From the NCBI GenBank assembly GCA_937773555.1, contig CALJVT010000004.1, positions 310,001-374,000 on the forward strand: a stretch of DNA of 64,000 nucleotides, given 5' to 3'. This document shows positions 1-8,075 of this stretch, in pieces; position 1 is the stretch's first letter; every line of letters begins with the position of its first letter. The notes beneath the pieces are model-generated. The model saw only the letters and a program-made list of their open reading frames with translations. It was not told the DNA's origin and did not search any database. This stretch comes from an uncultured Pseudomonadales bacterium (GTDB lineage Bacteria; Pseudomonadota; Gammaproteobacteria; Pseudomonadales; Balneatricaceae). The translations under genes were made by a program, and so were the position numbers.

Positions 1-116
1 TTAGATTTACCGCAACCATTGGGGCCAACCACAGCACACAGGTTGCTAGGTAAGCTGACCTTGGTGGGATCAACAAATGATTTAAAACCAGCTAATTTGA
101 TGCTCTTTAGGCGCAT
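1..116 (-). CDS. smc: Chromosome segregation protein SMC, N-terminal fragment (partial)
   Basis: The reverse complement from 116 to the window edge translates from an ATG to about 38 residues, starting [16 protein letters not shown] and ending in the Walker A motif GPNGCGKS. This opening is typical of bacterial SMC proteins, whose ATPase head is assembled from the N- and C-termini. The rest of the gene lies outside the window. It follows ccmI on the same strand after a gap of about 35 bases, so it may be read through from the ccm operon. Other ABC-type ATPases of the SMC/RecF class share the P-loop, but the FKSFVDPTK stretch is characteristic of SMC. Confidence 0.85.
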   Translation of the reverse strand, partial: MRLKSIKLAGFKSFVDPTKVSLPSNLCAVVGPNGCGKS

Positions 117-151
117 CTATAAACTCTAATATTGTTATTCTTCGAAGTAGG

Positions 152-1375
152 TTACTTCAGGATTTGGTCAATGGTCAAATATACTTTTTCAGTGCCTTCA
201 GTAGCAATAGTGACGGTTAGGGTTTGACTGATAAAGTCACCAGATTTTTGTCCAGCTAAGCCCGCCATAGCAACATGGGCACTAAGGTTTAAGGTTTTAT
301 AATTAGCTAAACGGGTTCCCTGCTGAAGAGCCATCGCATCAGTGAGAAGCACATCTAATGGCAGGTTGCTAGGGTTGAGTTTGATTGCAAACAGAGGCAT
401 ACCTTGGTTAGCCTGCCTAGCATAAACAAATAGTACTGCTTGCGATGACTCAGGTATTGATAACCCATTAGCCAAAGAAACCTCTATGGGTAAAGACACA
501 CCTAACCCCATGCTTGGGTCTTCATTGAGCATTTGTTGTGCACTGTTAATTCCGGCTTGCAGTGATGCTTTACCCTGACCCTCACCCGCTCTGGGCAAAG
601 CACGTTGCCAAAACTGTATAGCCGCATCATAATTTTCGCTTTCAAAAGCTTGAATGCCTAACAAACTTAAGGCTGACACATCTTTAGGGTCTTGCGCCAT
701 CGCTGCAGCAATGGCCTCATTGACACGCTGACTAAACTCACCTTCATTGAAGAACAAAGCTTGCGCATACTGACCTAGTAATGCCGCTTGTTGACGGCTT
801 CCAGCCTGAACATAATTTAATGCCTGCTCAAATGCAGCAATACCCATAGCAGTTTGCTCTGCTTGCATATAACTATTGGCCAATAAATACCATCCTTCTG
901 GATTATTCGGCCTATTTTTCAATTCATCTTCAAGGCTGCTAACCAGCGTTGGTAAAGAGGTTGAAGAGGCAGCAATCGAACGGGTATTTTGTAAGTTAAC
1001 ACTTTGTTCCAAGCCGCCATATGACCCTAGTTGAATATAGGTTAGCAACCCAGCGACTGGAATAACTAACGCGATAAACAACAATAATAGACCCCCAGCA
1101 TGATTGGGCGAGCTAACAGGGGCTGGGGAATCTGATGTTTCTAGCAATAATGTCCGTTGCATTTCGGCTAAGCGCTGATCATAGTCACTACGGTTGATCT
1201 GCGCTGAAGCAAGTTCTTCATCCAGCTCTATTTGTTTCACTCGATAAAGCGCTACAATCGCCTCATGCCTGTTATTGGCTGAGGAAGATACTGGCAGGGG
1301 TCGCCACCAAGCCCACAGCACAAAACCACTGGTTAAACACAGTAAAAGAGCAATAGCTGCCCATAGTTCAGTCAT
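152..1375 (-). CDS. ccmI: Cytochrome c maturation protein CcmI
   Basis: CcmI is the TPR subunit of the System I haem ligation complex. It holds apocytochrome c and delivers it to CcmF/CcmH in the inner membrane. The 407-residue product has a first membrane segment at about residues 4-24, a cytoplasmic linker with a leucine-rich heptad-like stretch, a second membrane segment at about 94-114, and a periplasmic TPR region at about 140-290 (LEDELKNRPNNPEGWYLLA, then repeats). A C-terminal beta-rich domain follows. This is the standard full-length architecture. It is the last gene of the ccm operon, starting three bases after the ccmH stop. In E. coli this domain is fused to CcmH; here the two are separate, as in Pseudomonas. 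Confidence 0.93.
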   Translation of the reverse strand: MTELWAAIALLLCLTSGFVLWAWWRPLPVSSSANNRHEAIVALYRVKQIELDEELASAQINRSDYDQRLAEMQRTLLLETSDSPAPVSSPNHAGGLLLLFIALVIPVAGLLTYIQLGSYGGLEQSVNLQNTRSIAASSTSLPTLVSSLEDELKNRPNNPEGWYLLANSYMQAEQTAMGIAAFEQALNYVQAGSRQQAALLGQYAQALFFNEGEFSQRVNEAIAAAMAQDPKDVSALSLLGIQAFESENYDAAIQFWQRALPRAGEGQGKASLQAGINSAQQMLNEDPSMGLGVSLPIEVSLANGLSIPESSQAVLFVYARQANQGMPLFAIKLNPSNLPLDVLLTDAMALQQGTRLANYKTLNLSAHVAMAGLAGQKSGDFISQTLTVTIATEGTEKVYLTIDQILK

Positions 1376-1378
1376 TAT

Positions 1379-1858
1379 TTAATCCCTGCCCGGAGTCCGG
1401 TTTTCTGCTAAAAGCTGATCCAACTTTTGTTGTTCAGATGGTGATAACATCGCACCCTGAACATGGGTTTTACGACCAAAAAACCACAAGGCCCACAAGC
1501 CAATAAGCACCATGCCAATTGGCGCCAGCCAAAGCACTAGTGTAGCTTTGTTCAGTGGTGGGTCATACAAGATAAAATTACCATAGCGCTGTACCATAAA
1601 TTCAGTAATCTGTTGATTAGTTTGGCCTGTATTTATTAACGTTTGTACTTGCTCACGAAGGTCTTTAGCGATAATCGAATCTGAATCAGCCAAATTTTGG
1701 TTTTGACATTTAGGACAACGCAAGACTGTGGTTAAGTCCACAAACCGCTGGGCCATTTCTGGCTCTGCAAATTCGTATGATTTAATGTCTGCTTGAACCA
1801 GTGGAACAGCCAAACTTGCCAAACATAAAAACAGACTAGCTAAAGCAACCTTTACCAT
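1379..1858 (-). CDS. ccmH: Cytochrome c maturation thiol-oxidoreductase CcmH
   Basis: CcmH (CcmL/CycL type) is a membrane-anchored periplasmic redox protein that reduces the CXXCH haem-binding cysteines of apocytochrome c before haem attachment. The 159-residue product has a signal peptide (about residues 1-23), the family motif LRCPKCQ with the redox cysteines at 48 and 51, a helical domain, and a C-terminal membrane anchor at about 108-127. The start codon overlaps the last base of ccmG. It works with CcmG upstream and CcmI downstream in the same operon. Confidence 0.95.
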   Translation of the reverse strand: MVKVALASLFLCLASLAVPLVQADIKSYEFAEPEMAQRFVDLTTVLRCPKCQNQNLADSDSIIAKDLREQVQTLINTGQTNQQITEFMVQRYGNFILYDPPLNKATLVLWLAPIGMVLIGLWALWFFGRKTHVQGAMLSPSEQQKLDQLLAENRTPGRD

Positions 1859-2406
1859 TAGTTTGTTTCCTGCAGCAAAGTTAAATATTGACTGCGAAGC
1901 AGAGGCCAGGTCCTTTCATTGAGCTCACCTGTAAGCTTGTCAATAACAACACCTTGCGCATCAATTAAGTAAGTTTCTGGAGCGCCCACTACACCCAGAT
2001 TTATACCCAACACTCCCTTTGGATCAAATACAGAAAATACGTAAGGGTCACCCAAGTCTTGCAACCACTGCTGGGCTGCTGGGCGCTGGTCATGGTAATT
2101 AACACCATAAATACGGATATTTTCCTGTTTAGCAATTGTGAGTAAAAACTCATGCTCAGCACGACATGTGGGGCACCAAGTGGCCCACACGTTCACCAAA
2201 GCCGGCTGCCCAAGCATGTCTGCTTGAGTCACGTTTTTACTGGGAGATACTAACGTTTGAGCATTAAATTTTGGCAACGGAAGGCCAATCAAACTTGATT
2301 CCATTTTATTAGGATCTTGGCCAATACCCTGGTATAAAAACAGGCCTAAAGTAAAGGCCAGTAGCGTTGGCAACAGCATCAATAGCCTTTTTGTGGTGGT
2401 GTTCAT
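1858..2406 (-). CDS. ccmG: Thiol:disulfide interchange protein CcmG/DsbE
   Basis: CcmG is a periplasmic thioredoxin-like reductant that passes electrons to CcmH or apocytochrome c. The 182-residue product has one N-terminal membrane anchor (about residues 8-26), then a thioredoxin fold with the active site WCPTC at 77-81 and the cis-proline region VVGAPETYLID, which is characteristic of the DsbE family. The first four bases overlap the 3' end of ccmF, indicating translational coupling. Length is normal for the family. Confidence 0.95.
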   Translation of the reverse strand: MNTTTKRLLMLLPTLLAFTLGLFLYQGIGQDPNKMESSLIGLPLPKFNAQTLVSPSKNVTQADMLGQPALVNVWATWCPTCRAEHEFLLTIAKQENIRIYGVNYHDQRPAAQQWLQDLGDPYVFSVFDPKGVLGINLGVVGAPETYLIDAQGVVIDKLTGELNERTWPLLRSQYLTLLQETN

Positions 2407-4358
2407 GGCAGAACTCCGTCAATAGTTGATTTTTTTCGCCGATAACGCTTGTCCCATACCGCTAATACTCCTCCCAAGGCCATCATCAGGGCTCCCAGCC
2501 AAATTAAACGAATCATAGGCTTTATATGCAAGCGCATAGCCCAGGCTCCCTCCGCTAGAGGCTCACCCATTGCCACATAAACATCGCGACTTAGCGCTGG
2601 ATCTATTGCAGCCTCTGTCATCGTTTGGCCACGGCTGGTATAAGTCCGCTTTTGGGGTAATAAGTAATCAGGTTCCTCACCAATTTTGACTAGCTTAACC
2701 CTACCTTCGATGGCAGTAAAATTAGGCCCAGTGACATTTTCAACGCCCATAAAGGTAAATTCATACTGCCCTAGAGTCGCTTTATCGCCAATATCCATAC
2801 GCAGATCTTTTTGCAACGAGTAGTGGCTTACAACCGCAATACCCAAAGCAGTGACACCTATACCCATATGCGCCAGTAACATGCCATAGTAACCGGGGTT
2901 TAATTGGCGCAAACCTTGCCACCAAGTTTGGTGCCGCAGCCTTCTTCTTAGATCCACCCAAGACGCTGATAACAGCCACACCAATAATGCAGCCGCTAAC
3001 GCTGTTGATGGATTAAACTCACCACTATAGACAAATGGAAACGCTATACCAAGTACAATTGCTATAAGCGCAGGAGAGCGCAATAGTCGCCATAGTTCAC
3101 TGGGGTTGATTCGTTTCCATTTAGAGCCCAAACCTAAGCCCATCGAAATAATGAGCAAAACCATTAAAGGCACGAAGGCTGCATTAAAATACGGCGGGCC
3201 AACAGAAATTTTTCCACCACCCATAGCATCCAAAAACAAAGGATACAAAGTGCCAAGTAACACGGTTAGTGCGGCTATAATTAAGAGTATATTGTTAGAC
3301 AACAAAAAAGTTTCACGGGACCAAAAACGATAGCCAACACGACTCTCGACAGTAGTTGCACGTATAGCAAACAATACTAAGGAACCACCCACTGTAATCG
3401 CCAATAACACCAATACATAGTAGCCACGATCTGGGTCAGAGGCGAAAGCATGCACTGAGGTTAATACACCTGAACGCACCAAAAACGTACCCAACAAACT
3501 CAGGCTAAAGGCCAGAATAGCTAGTAGTAATGTCCAGTTTTTAAATAACCCTCGCTTTTCTGATACGGCCAAGGAATGCAATAAGGCTGTACCCACTAGC
3601 CATGGCATAAACGAAGCATTCTCAACAGGGTCCCAAAACCACCAACCGCCCCAACCAAGTTCGTAGTATGCCCACCAACTACCTAGAGCTATACCTGCGG
3701 TTAAAAAAGCCCATGCAACACTTGTCCATGGCCGCGACCATCGTACCCAAGCTGCATCATAATGGCCGTCTAATAGGGCCGCTATAGCAAACGAGAAAGC
3801 CACGGAAAACCCAACATAACCCATATACAACATGGGTGGGTGAACAATTAGGCCAAAGTCCTGTAATAAGGGGTTTAAGTCTGCGCCCTGAAGAGCCGCT
3901 TCTGGAAGTAAGCGCCAGAAGGGGTTACTGGTTAAAAGCGTAAAGGAGATAAAGCCCACACCGATCATACCCATCACGGCCAAAACTCTGGCTTGCATGG
4001 TCAATGGTAGGCTTTCACTCAATAGGCTTACAGCCATAGTCCACATGCCAAGAATGACTACCCACAGAAGTAAAGAGCCTTCATGCCCACCCCATACTGC
4101 ACTGAGTTTATACTGCATGGGCAGCGCAGTATTTGAATTCTCAGCGACGTAGCGCACACTAAAGTCATCTTGAGCAAAGGCAATCATCAACATGGCAAAG
4201 GCAATAAGTAACATTACCCCAAGCCCTACAGCCAGAGGCTTGGCACTTAGCATTAGGCGCGTTTGGCCAGTGTATGAGCCTAGCATAGGCAAAAAGCCCA
4301 AACTTAGGGCTAAAAATAAGGCCAGTATTAAAGCCACATGTCCAATTTCTGGAATCAT
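2403..4358 (-). CDS. ccmF: Cytochrome c haem lyase subunit CcmF
   Basis: CcmF is the large polytopic inner-membrane subunit of the haem lyase that attaches haem to apocytochrome c. At 651 residues it is full length. It has many hydrophobic helices and the tryptophan-rich WWD haem-handling motif [20 protein letters not shown] at about residues 236-255. It also has the conserved HPPMLYMGY segment, a C-terminal periplasmic domain (about 500-610) and a last membrane helix before the basic tail RRKKS. It overlaps ccmE and ccmG by four bases each, so it is translationally coupled within the operon. Confidence 0.97.
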   Translation of the reverse strand: MIPEIGHVALILALFLALSLGFLPMLGSYTGQTRLMLSAKPLAVGLGVMLLIAFAMLMIAFAQDDFSVRYVAENSNTALPMQYKLSAVWGGHEGSLLLWVVILGMWTMAVSLLSESLPLTMQARVLAVMGMIGVGFISFTLLTSNPFWRLLPEAALQGADLNPLLQDFGLIVHPPMLYMGYVGFSVAFSFAIAALLDGHYDAAWVRWSRPWTSVAWAFLTAGIALGSWWAYYELGWGGWWFWDPVENASFMPWLVGTALLHSLAVSEKRGLFKNWTLLLAILAFSLSLLGTFLVRSGVLTSVHAFASDPDRGYYVLVLLAITVGGSLVLFAIRATTVESRVGYRFWSRETFLLSNNILLIIAALTVLLGTLYPLFLDAMGGGKISVGPPYFNAAFVPLMVLLIISMGLGLGSKWKRINPSELWRLLRSPALIAIVLGIAFPFVYSGEFNPSTALAAALLVWLLSASWVDLRRRLRHQTWWQGLRQLNPGYYGMLLAHMGIGVTALGIAVVSHYSLQKDLRMDIGDKATLGQYEFTFMGVENVTGPNFTAIEGRVKLVKIGEEPDYLLPQKRTYTSRGQTMTEAAIDPALSRDVYVAMGEPLAEGAWAMRLHIKPMIRLIWLGALMMALGGVLAVWDKRYRRKKSTIDGVLP

Positions 4359-4852
4359 TTTGACGTCTCTTTTACGGTTTGGGTAGCTATTGCTTGGGAG
4401 TTGCTTTTTGGTGCACCTGAACTTGCAGCCTTGGCCTCATTTAACGCTTGAATCACTTCTGGCGGCATATAATTTTCATCATGTTTTGCTAACACTTCAT
4501 CAGCTACAAATATACCCTCATCGTTCATCTTGCCTTGGGCAACAATGCCTTGACCTTCGCGAAACAGATCCGGCAATATGCCGGTATAATCAACGTTTAC
4601 ATTCTCCACAAAATCAGTAATAACAAAGCGTACTTTTAAGCTGTCTGTAGCACGCACTAAACTGCCCTCTCGAACCATACCACCAGCTCTAATTCGCTGA
4701 TGCGCTGGCGCCTTGCCTTGAGCCATATCTGATGGTGAAAAAAACAGATTTATATTCTGTGATAAAGCATAAAGCACCAAGCCCACAATCACACCAGTGC
4801 CTGCAAGTAATGCCAGTATAAGTATCAATTTCTTACGTCTTTTAGGATGCAT
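4355..4852 (-). CDS. ccmE: Cytochrome c maturation haem chaperone CcmE
   Basis: CcmE carries haem covalently in the periplasm from CcmC to CcmF. I choose the ATG at 4852, giving MHPKRRKKL, because CcmE proteins begin with this basic stretch followed by one membrane segment (about residues 8-31). The longer open frame back to 4945 adds an atypical extension. The OB-fold domain contains [20 protein letters not shown]. The haem-binding motif [10 protein letters not shown] has the covalent histidine at about 124 and tyrosine at about 128. The roughly 35 residues after the motif are low complexity. It is positioned between ccmD and ccmF. Confidence 0.94.
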   Translation of the reverse strand: MHPKRRKKLILILALLAGTGVIVGLVLYALSQNINLFFSPSDMAQGKAPAHQRIRAGGMVREGSLVRATDSLKVRFVITDFVENVNVDYTGILPDLFREGQGIVAQGKMNDEGIFVADEVLAKHDENYMPPEVIQALNEAKAASSGAPKSNSQAIATQTVKETSK

Positions 4853-4875
4853 CAACATGGGTGTAGGCCTATTAA

Positions 4876-5046
4876 TTACGAGTTGCGTCGAACAAATGCT
4901 TTTACCTGCTTCAGGGCCTTCAATTGTTGCCTTTTCGCATGCCACACATTAATACCCAAAAGGGCAAAAAATAGACCATAACAAGACCAAACATAAGGAC
5001 CATGCCCTGCCATGTTCAATAGTGCCTCTAAAGATTCAAAATACAT
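4876..5046 (-). CDS. ccmD: Haem exporter protein CcmD
   Basis: CcmD is a very small single-span protein needed to release holo-CcmE from the CcmABC complex. The 56-residue product from the ATG at 5046 begins [20 protein letters not shown], the conserved CcmD opening. A membrane helix (about residues 18-35) and a basic cytoplasmic tail follow. An open frame extends upstream to 5085, but that part overlaps ccmC and does not resemble the family. It lies two bases after the ccmC stop. Confidence 0.9.
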   Translation of the reverse strand: MYFESLEALLNMAGHGPYVWSCYGLFFALLGINVWHAKRQQLKALKQVKAFVRRNS

Positions 5047-5048
5047 GA

Positions 5049-5822
5049 TTAAGCTCCAGTAATATCCCGATGTTGCATCAGCCAACTTGCACCACTTTGG
5101 CTTTGCACTATTTGCGACCGAGTGCGCATCAACACCACTAACGCAAAAAGGCAGTAGCTGCCCAATACTGTTAACAGTAGGGGCAAATACATATCTGCGG
5201 GCATGCTTGGTTTTGCTGTCAATGTAAAGCTAGAGCTTTGGTGTAAGGTATTCCACCATTCTACAGAATATTTAATTATAGGGATATTAATAGTACCTAC
5301 GATGGCCAATATAGCAGTAGCTTTACCCGCGATGTGGCGCTCACTAATAGCCTGATTTAGCGCCATGATTCCAGCATAAAGAAAAAACAGCACTAAGGTC
5401 GATGTAAGACGCGCATCCCAAACCCAATAAGCGCCCCACGTTGGCTTGCCCCAAATGGCACCCGTCACCAAGGCTATTGCGGTGAATGTTGCACCAATAG
5501 CAATACAGCTACGGGCCACCATAAAAGCCACTTTCATCTTCCAAACAAGGCCAACTGCACCAGCAACAGCCATCCCTAAAAATATAGATTGAGACAAGAT
5601 AGCCGCTGGCACATGCACATACATGATCCGAAAACTATTACCTTGTTGATAATCTGCTGGCGCAAAAGCCAGGCCCCATACAGCACCCCACGTGAGCAAC
5701 CCTAAAGCCGCTATTGCAAACCATGGTTGCAGTATGCCGGCAAAACCATAAAACCACTTAGGCGAACCCATTTGATGAAACCAACGGGGCATGCGCCAAC
5801 TAGATTCGGTCATAAATTCCAT
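5049..5822 (-). CDS. ccmC: Haem exporter/transfer protein CcmC
   Basis: CcmC is an integral membrane protein of the haem-handling superfamily that loads haem onto CcmE. The 257-residue product has six predicted membrane helices and the WWD-like periplasmic motif TWGAYWVWDARLTSTLVL. Its conserved histidines sit in the loops YVHVPAAI and WWNTLHQ. Length is normal. A second in-frame ATG three codons downstream of the chosen start is an alternative. It lies between ccmB and ccmD in the usual order. Confidence 0.95.
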   Translation of the reverse strand: MEFMTESSWRMPRWFHQMGSPKWFYGFAGILQPWFAIAALGLLTWGAVWGLAFAPADYQQGNSFRIMYVHVPAAILSQSIFLGMAVAGAVGLVWKMKVAFMVARSCIAIGATFTAIALVTGAIWGKPTWGAYWVWDARLTSTLVLFFLYAGIMALNQAISERHIAGKATAILAIVGTINIPIIKYSVEWWNTLHQSSSFTLTAKPSMPADMYLPLLLTVLGSYCLFALVVLMRTRSQIVQSQSGASWLMQHRDITGA

Positions 5823-5841
5823 CTCTTTTTAATAGTTTGTT

Positions 5842-6501
5842 TCATAGTTTTAGCGCCGAACCTGCTGACCAAGGCGTTATCATTAATGCAAAAACAAACA
5901 TCGCAGCCAATAAGGCCATATAACCACCTATTGCCATACCTTGTGCTGCAGCAGCAACACTGGAAGCGCCAAAAATAATCACTGGCACATACAAAGGCAA
6001 AATTAATAACGTAAGCAACATACCGCCACCTCTTACCCCAGTAACCAATGCTGCGCCAATCGCACCTAATAGACTTAGAGTTGGCGTGCCTATTAGCAGA
6101 CTTAACATCAAAGTGGGCACAGCGTGACTCGGCAAAAACAACATCGTCGCTATTAATGGTGATATCAATATTAAAGGTAACCCACTAACTAACCAATGCA
6201 CAAAAACTTTGGCAAGCACTAAACTCCAACTAGGATATGGGGCCAACAGCAACTGTTCTAAACTGCCATCATCATGATCTAGCTTAAATAATAACTCCAA
6301 AGACAGCAGCGTGGCTAACATGGCTGCCACCCAGATCACACCTGCCGCTGTTTGCGATAAAAGTGCCGCCTCCGGACTAACACCTAAAGGAAATAGCGCT
6401 ATAACCAACAAGAAGAATACTAAAGGGTTAATCATTTCTGCAGGCTGCCTAGCCACTAGCAATAAATCACGACGGACAATGGCCCACATATATCTGATCA
6501 T
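5842..6501 (-). CDS. ccmB: Haem exporter protein CcmB (ABC permease)
   Basis: CcmB is the membrane subunit of the CcmAB ABC complex, whose ATP hydrolysis releases holo-CcmE. The 219-residue protein has six hydrophobic helices. It carries the family stretches VRRDLLLVARQPAEMINPL near the N-terminus and LDHDDGSLEQLLLAPYP in the middle. The first four bases overlap the end of ccmA, showing tight coupling. Length is typical. Confidence 0.94.
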   Translation of the reverse strand: MIRYMWAIVRRDLLLVARQPAEMINPLVFFLLVIALFPLGVSPEAALLSQTAAGVIWVAAMLATLLSLELLFKLDHDDGSLEQLLLAPYPSWSLVLAKVFVHWLVSGLPLILISPLIATMLFLPSHAVPTLMLSLLIGTPTLSLLGAIGAALVTGVRGGGMLLTLLILPLYVPVIIFGASSVAAAAQGMAIGGYMALLAAMFVFALMITPWSAGSALKL

Positions 6502-7160
6502 ATTATCGAGCTACCTTTATCAGGGAGGCATTCGCCTAATAGTGGGGAATATTGACCTAGGTCTAAAATTTTAACGTTTGGCAAGTTTATGTCTTGGTGG
6601 CTAGTCATCAACACTGCACCACCTGCGCGTGTATGCTGCCTTAGCCAATCTATCTCGTCAATTATGCCTTGCTGATCCAGTGATGTAAAAGGTTCATCTA
6701 GCAGCCAAACGTCGGCTTTACAAAGATGTAGTCGAGCCAAAGCCACTCTTCGTTTCTGACCCGCCGACAGCTGTGCAACAGGATTCTCTTCATAACCTCT
6801 TAGGCCCACATGCTCTAGGGCAGCATATCTTTGACTTTGGGTTGATGATCCATCCAGCCCTGCAAGCCAACATAGATTCTCATCAGCTGTAAGTTGCTCT
6901 TTAAGGCCTAATTTATGGCCAATATAAATCATCTTGATAGAATTATTAGAGTACAGCACCTCTCCAGTGTCCACTGGATGAAGGCCTGCTAGCTGACGTA
7001 ATAAGGTGGTTTTTCCGGCACCATTGCGACCCTTTACGTGCCACAGATGCCCGGGCTTAACGACAAAGTTAAGGTCATTGTATAAAACGCGTGAATCCCT
7101 CTCACAAGCCAAAGCGCTTGTGCACAAAAGATGGACATCGAAAGAAGGAGTAAATGACAC
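6498..7160 (-). CDS. ccmA: Cytochrome c biogenesis ATP-binding protein CcmA
   Basis: CcmA is the cytoplasmic ATPase of the CcmABCD complex. The 220-residue product has Walker A GRNGAGKTT (about residues 44-52), the ABC signature LSAGQKRRVALARL, Walker B WLLDEPFTSLD, and an H-loop histidine in LMTSHQD. It is the first gene of the ccm operon. The frame opens with GTG at 7160 and lacks a strong ribosome binding site. The conserved part begins only at about residue 15 (SALACERDSRVLY), so the real start could be slightly downstream. Confidence 0.94.
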   Translation of the reverse strand: MSFTPSFDVHLLCTSALACERDSRVLYNDLNFVVKPGHLWHVKGRNGAGKTTLLRQLAGLHPVDTGEVLYSNNSIKMIYIGHKLGLKEQLTADENLCWLAGLDGSSTQSQRYAALEHVGLRGYEENPVAQLSAGQKRRVALARLHLCKADVWLLDEPFTSLDQQGIIDEIDWLRQHTRAGGAVLMTSHQDINLPNVKILDLGQYSPLLGECLPDKGSSII

Positions 7161-7192
7161 TTATCGCTAGCTCATTAACATTTGGACACTTT

Positions 7193-7221
7193 ATTATATC
7201 TGTTTGGCAGGAAAATGCGAA
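7193..7221 (-). promoter_or_regulatory. Candidate sigma70 promoter of the ccm operon
   Basis: Read leftward, a TTCGCA -35-like box (7216-7221) and a perfect TATAAT -10 box (7193-7198) are separated by 17 bases. They lie about 33 bases upstream of the ccmA start. The spacing and the perfect -10 box support a promoter, but the -35 box matches only four of six consensus bases. The rest of the 7161-7448 gap contains nothing else I can identify. Confidence 0.45.
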
Positions 7222-7448
7222 CCAAGTTAGCCTATACAGTGACTAAATTTACCTCACCAATTCATGTTTTAATGGCACTAAATAGCCCGTCAGGATTAAA
7301 AGGTTTTAATCGCCAGCCACGAACTCAAGAACCTTAGCCAACTATCTTTTGTCACCCGCTGGTTCTGTCGTGAAAATTAAAGCAAAGGTGTATTTTTAAG
7401 CACCTGCCTTTAAAACTTTACGTGTTTTAGACAGGGTAATAAAATATT

Positions 7449-8075
7449 TTAGAGACTGACTGAAGACTTTAATCGCACGTAGATAATGGCGGTAGTGATT
7501 GCGTCACCCAACGCTGTATGACGCCCCAGTACTGGCACATCTAAACCATTACAAATTGCCTCAAAGGACAGGTTAATTTGACATTCGACACCACCAGATA
7601 GCTGTGTCTTTTTACGATACAAATCCATCACATCAATATATCGATTAGGCATACCAAAATCAAACAATGGCCTTAGATATTGATCTAACACAGCTAGGTC
7701 ATAGCCTATGTTATATCCTACAATCGGCCGGTTACCTATAAACTTCAGCATTTTTTCTAATGCCTCAGCAATGGGCAAACCTTCGTTCAAGTCTATTCTA
7801 CGCAGTTTATGGATTTTTACAGAAGCCCTTGGCAGGTCTTTGGGGGGCGACAAGGTAAGGTGTAATTTTTCACTACTCAATACTCGGTTACCCTTAATAA
7901 CCACTGCGGCTATAGATAATATCTGTGCTTTAGAGATGTCCAAACTCGTTGTTTCAATATCCAAAGAGACTAGTTCTTTTCCTTGGTAGCGTTGGAAAAG
8001 CAGCTCCCATCGACTCTTGAGCTGACGTATTTTCCACACATCTTTAATACGCCGCAACCGGCGCTTAATCATCAT
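7449..8075 (-). CDS. DEDDh-family 3'-5' exonuclease (DnaQ-like)
   Basis: This is a 208-residue protein with an RNase H-like exonuclease fold. The ExoI motif is DIE (D39, E41), the ExoII aspartate is D126 in GYNIGYDLAVLD, and ExoIII is H186 and D191 in HTALGDA. The full DEDDh metal-binding set is therefore present and the enzyme is probably active. About 30 basic residues precede the domain. It is the last gene of a four-gene operon and overlaps the DUF294 gene by four bases. Such exonucleases commonly accompany DUF294 proteins near acetate symporters, but the substrate is unknown. It is not the polymerase III epsilon subunit, whose neighbours and C-terminus differ. Confidence 0.85.
   Translation of the reverse strand: MMIKRRLRRIKDVWKIRQLKSRWELLFQRYQGKELVSLDIETTSLDISKAQILSIAAVVIKGNRVLSSEKLHLTLSPPKDLPRASVKIHKLRRIDLNEGLPIAEALEKMLKFIGNRPIVGYNIGYDLAVLDQYLRPLFDFGMPNRYIDVMDLYRKKTQLSGGVECQINLSFEAICNGLDVPVLGRHTALGDAITTAIIYVRLKSSVSL

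Noticed and set aside
2782-2979. Open frame of 65 codons inside ccmF on the same strand
   Set aside because: It is fully covered by the strongly supported ccmF frame and has no family resemblance.
4853-4945. Longer N-terminus of ccmE
   Set aside because: The conserved protein starts at the MHPKRRKK stretch; the extension overlaps the ccmD 3' end.
7393-7424. Possible hairpin with GGTG and CACC arms after the ccm promoter region
   Set aside because: The arms are short and imperfect, and the position does not fit a terminator of either neighbouring gene.
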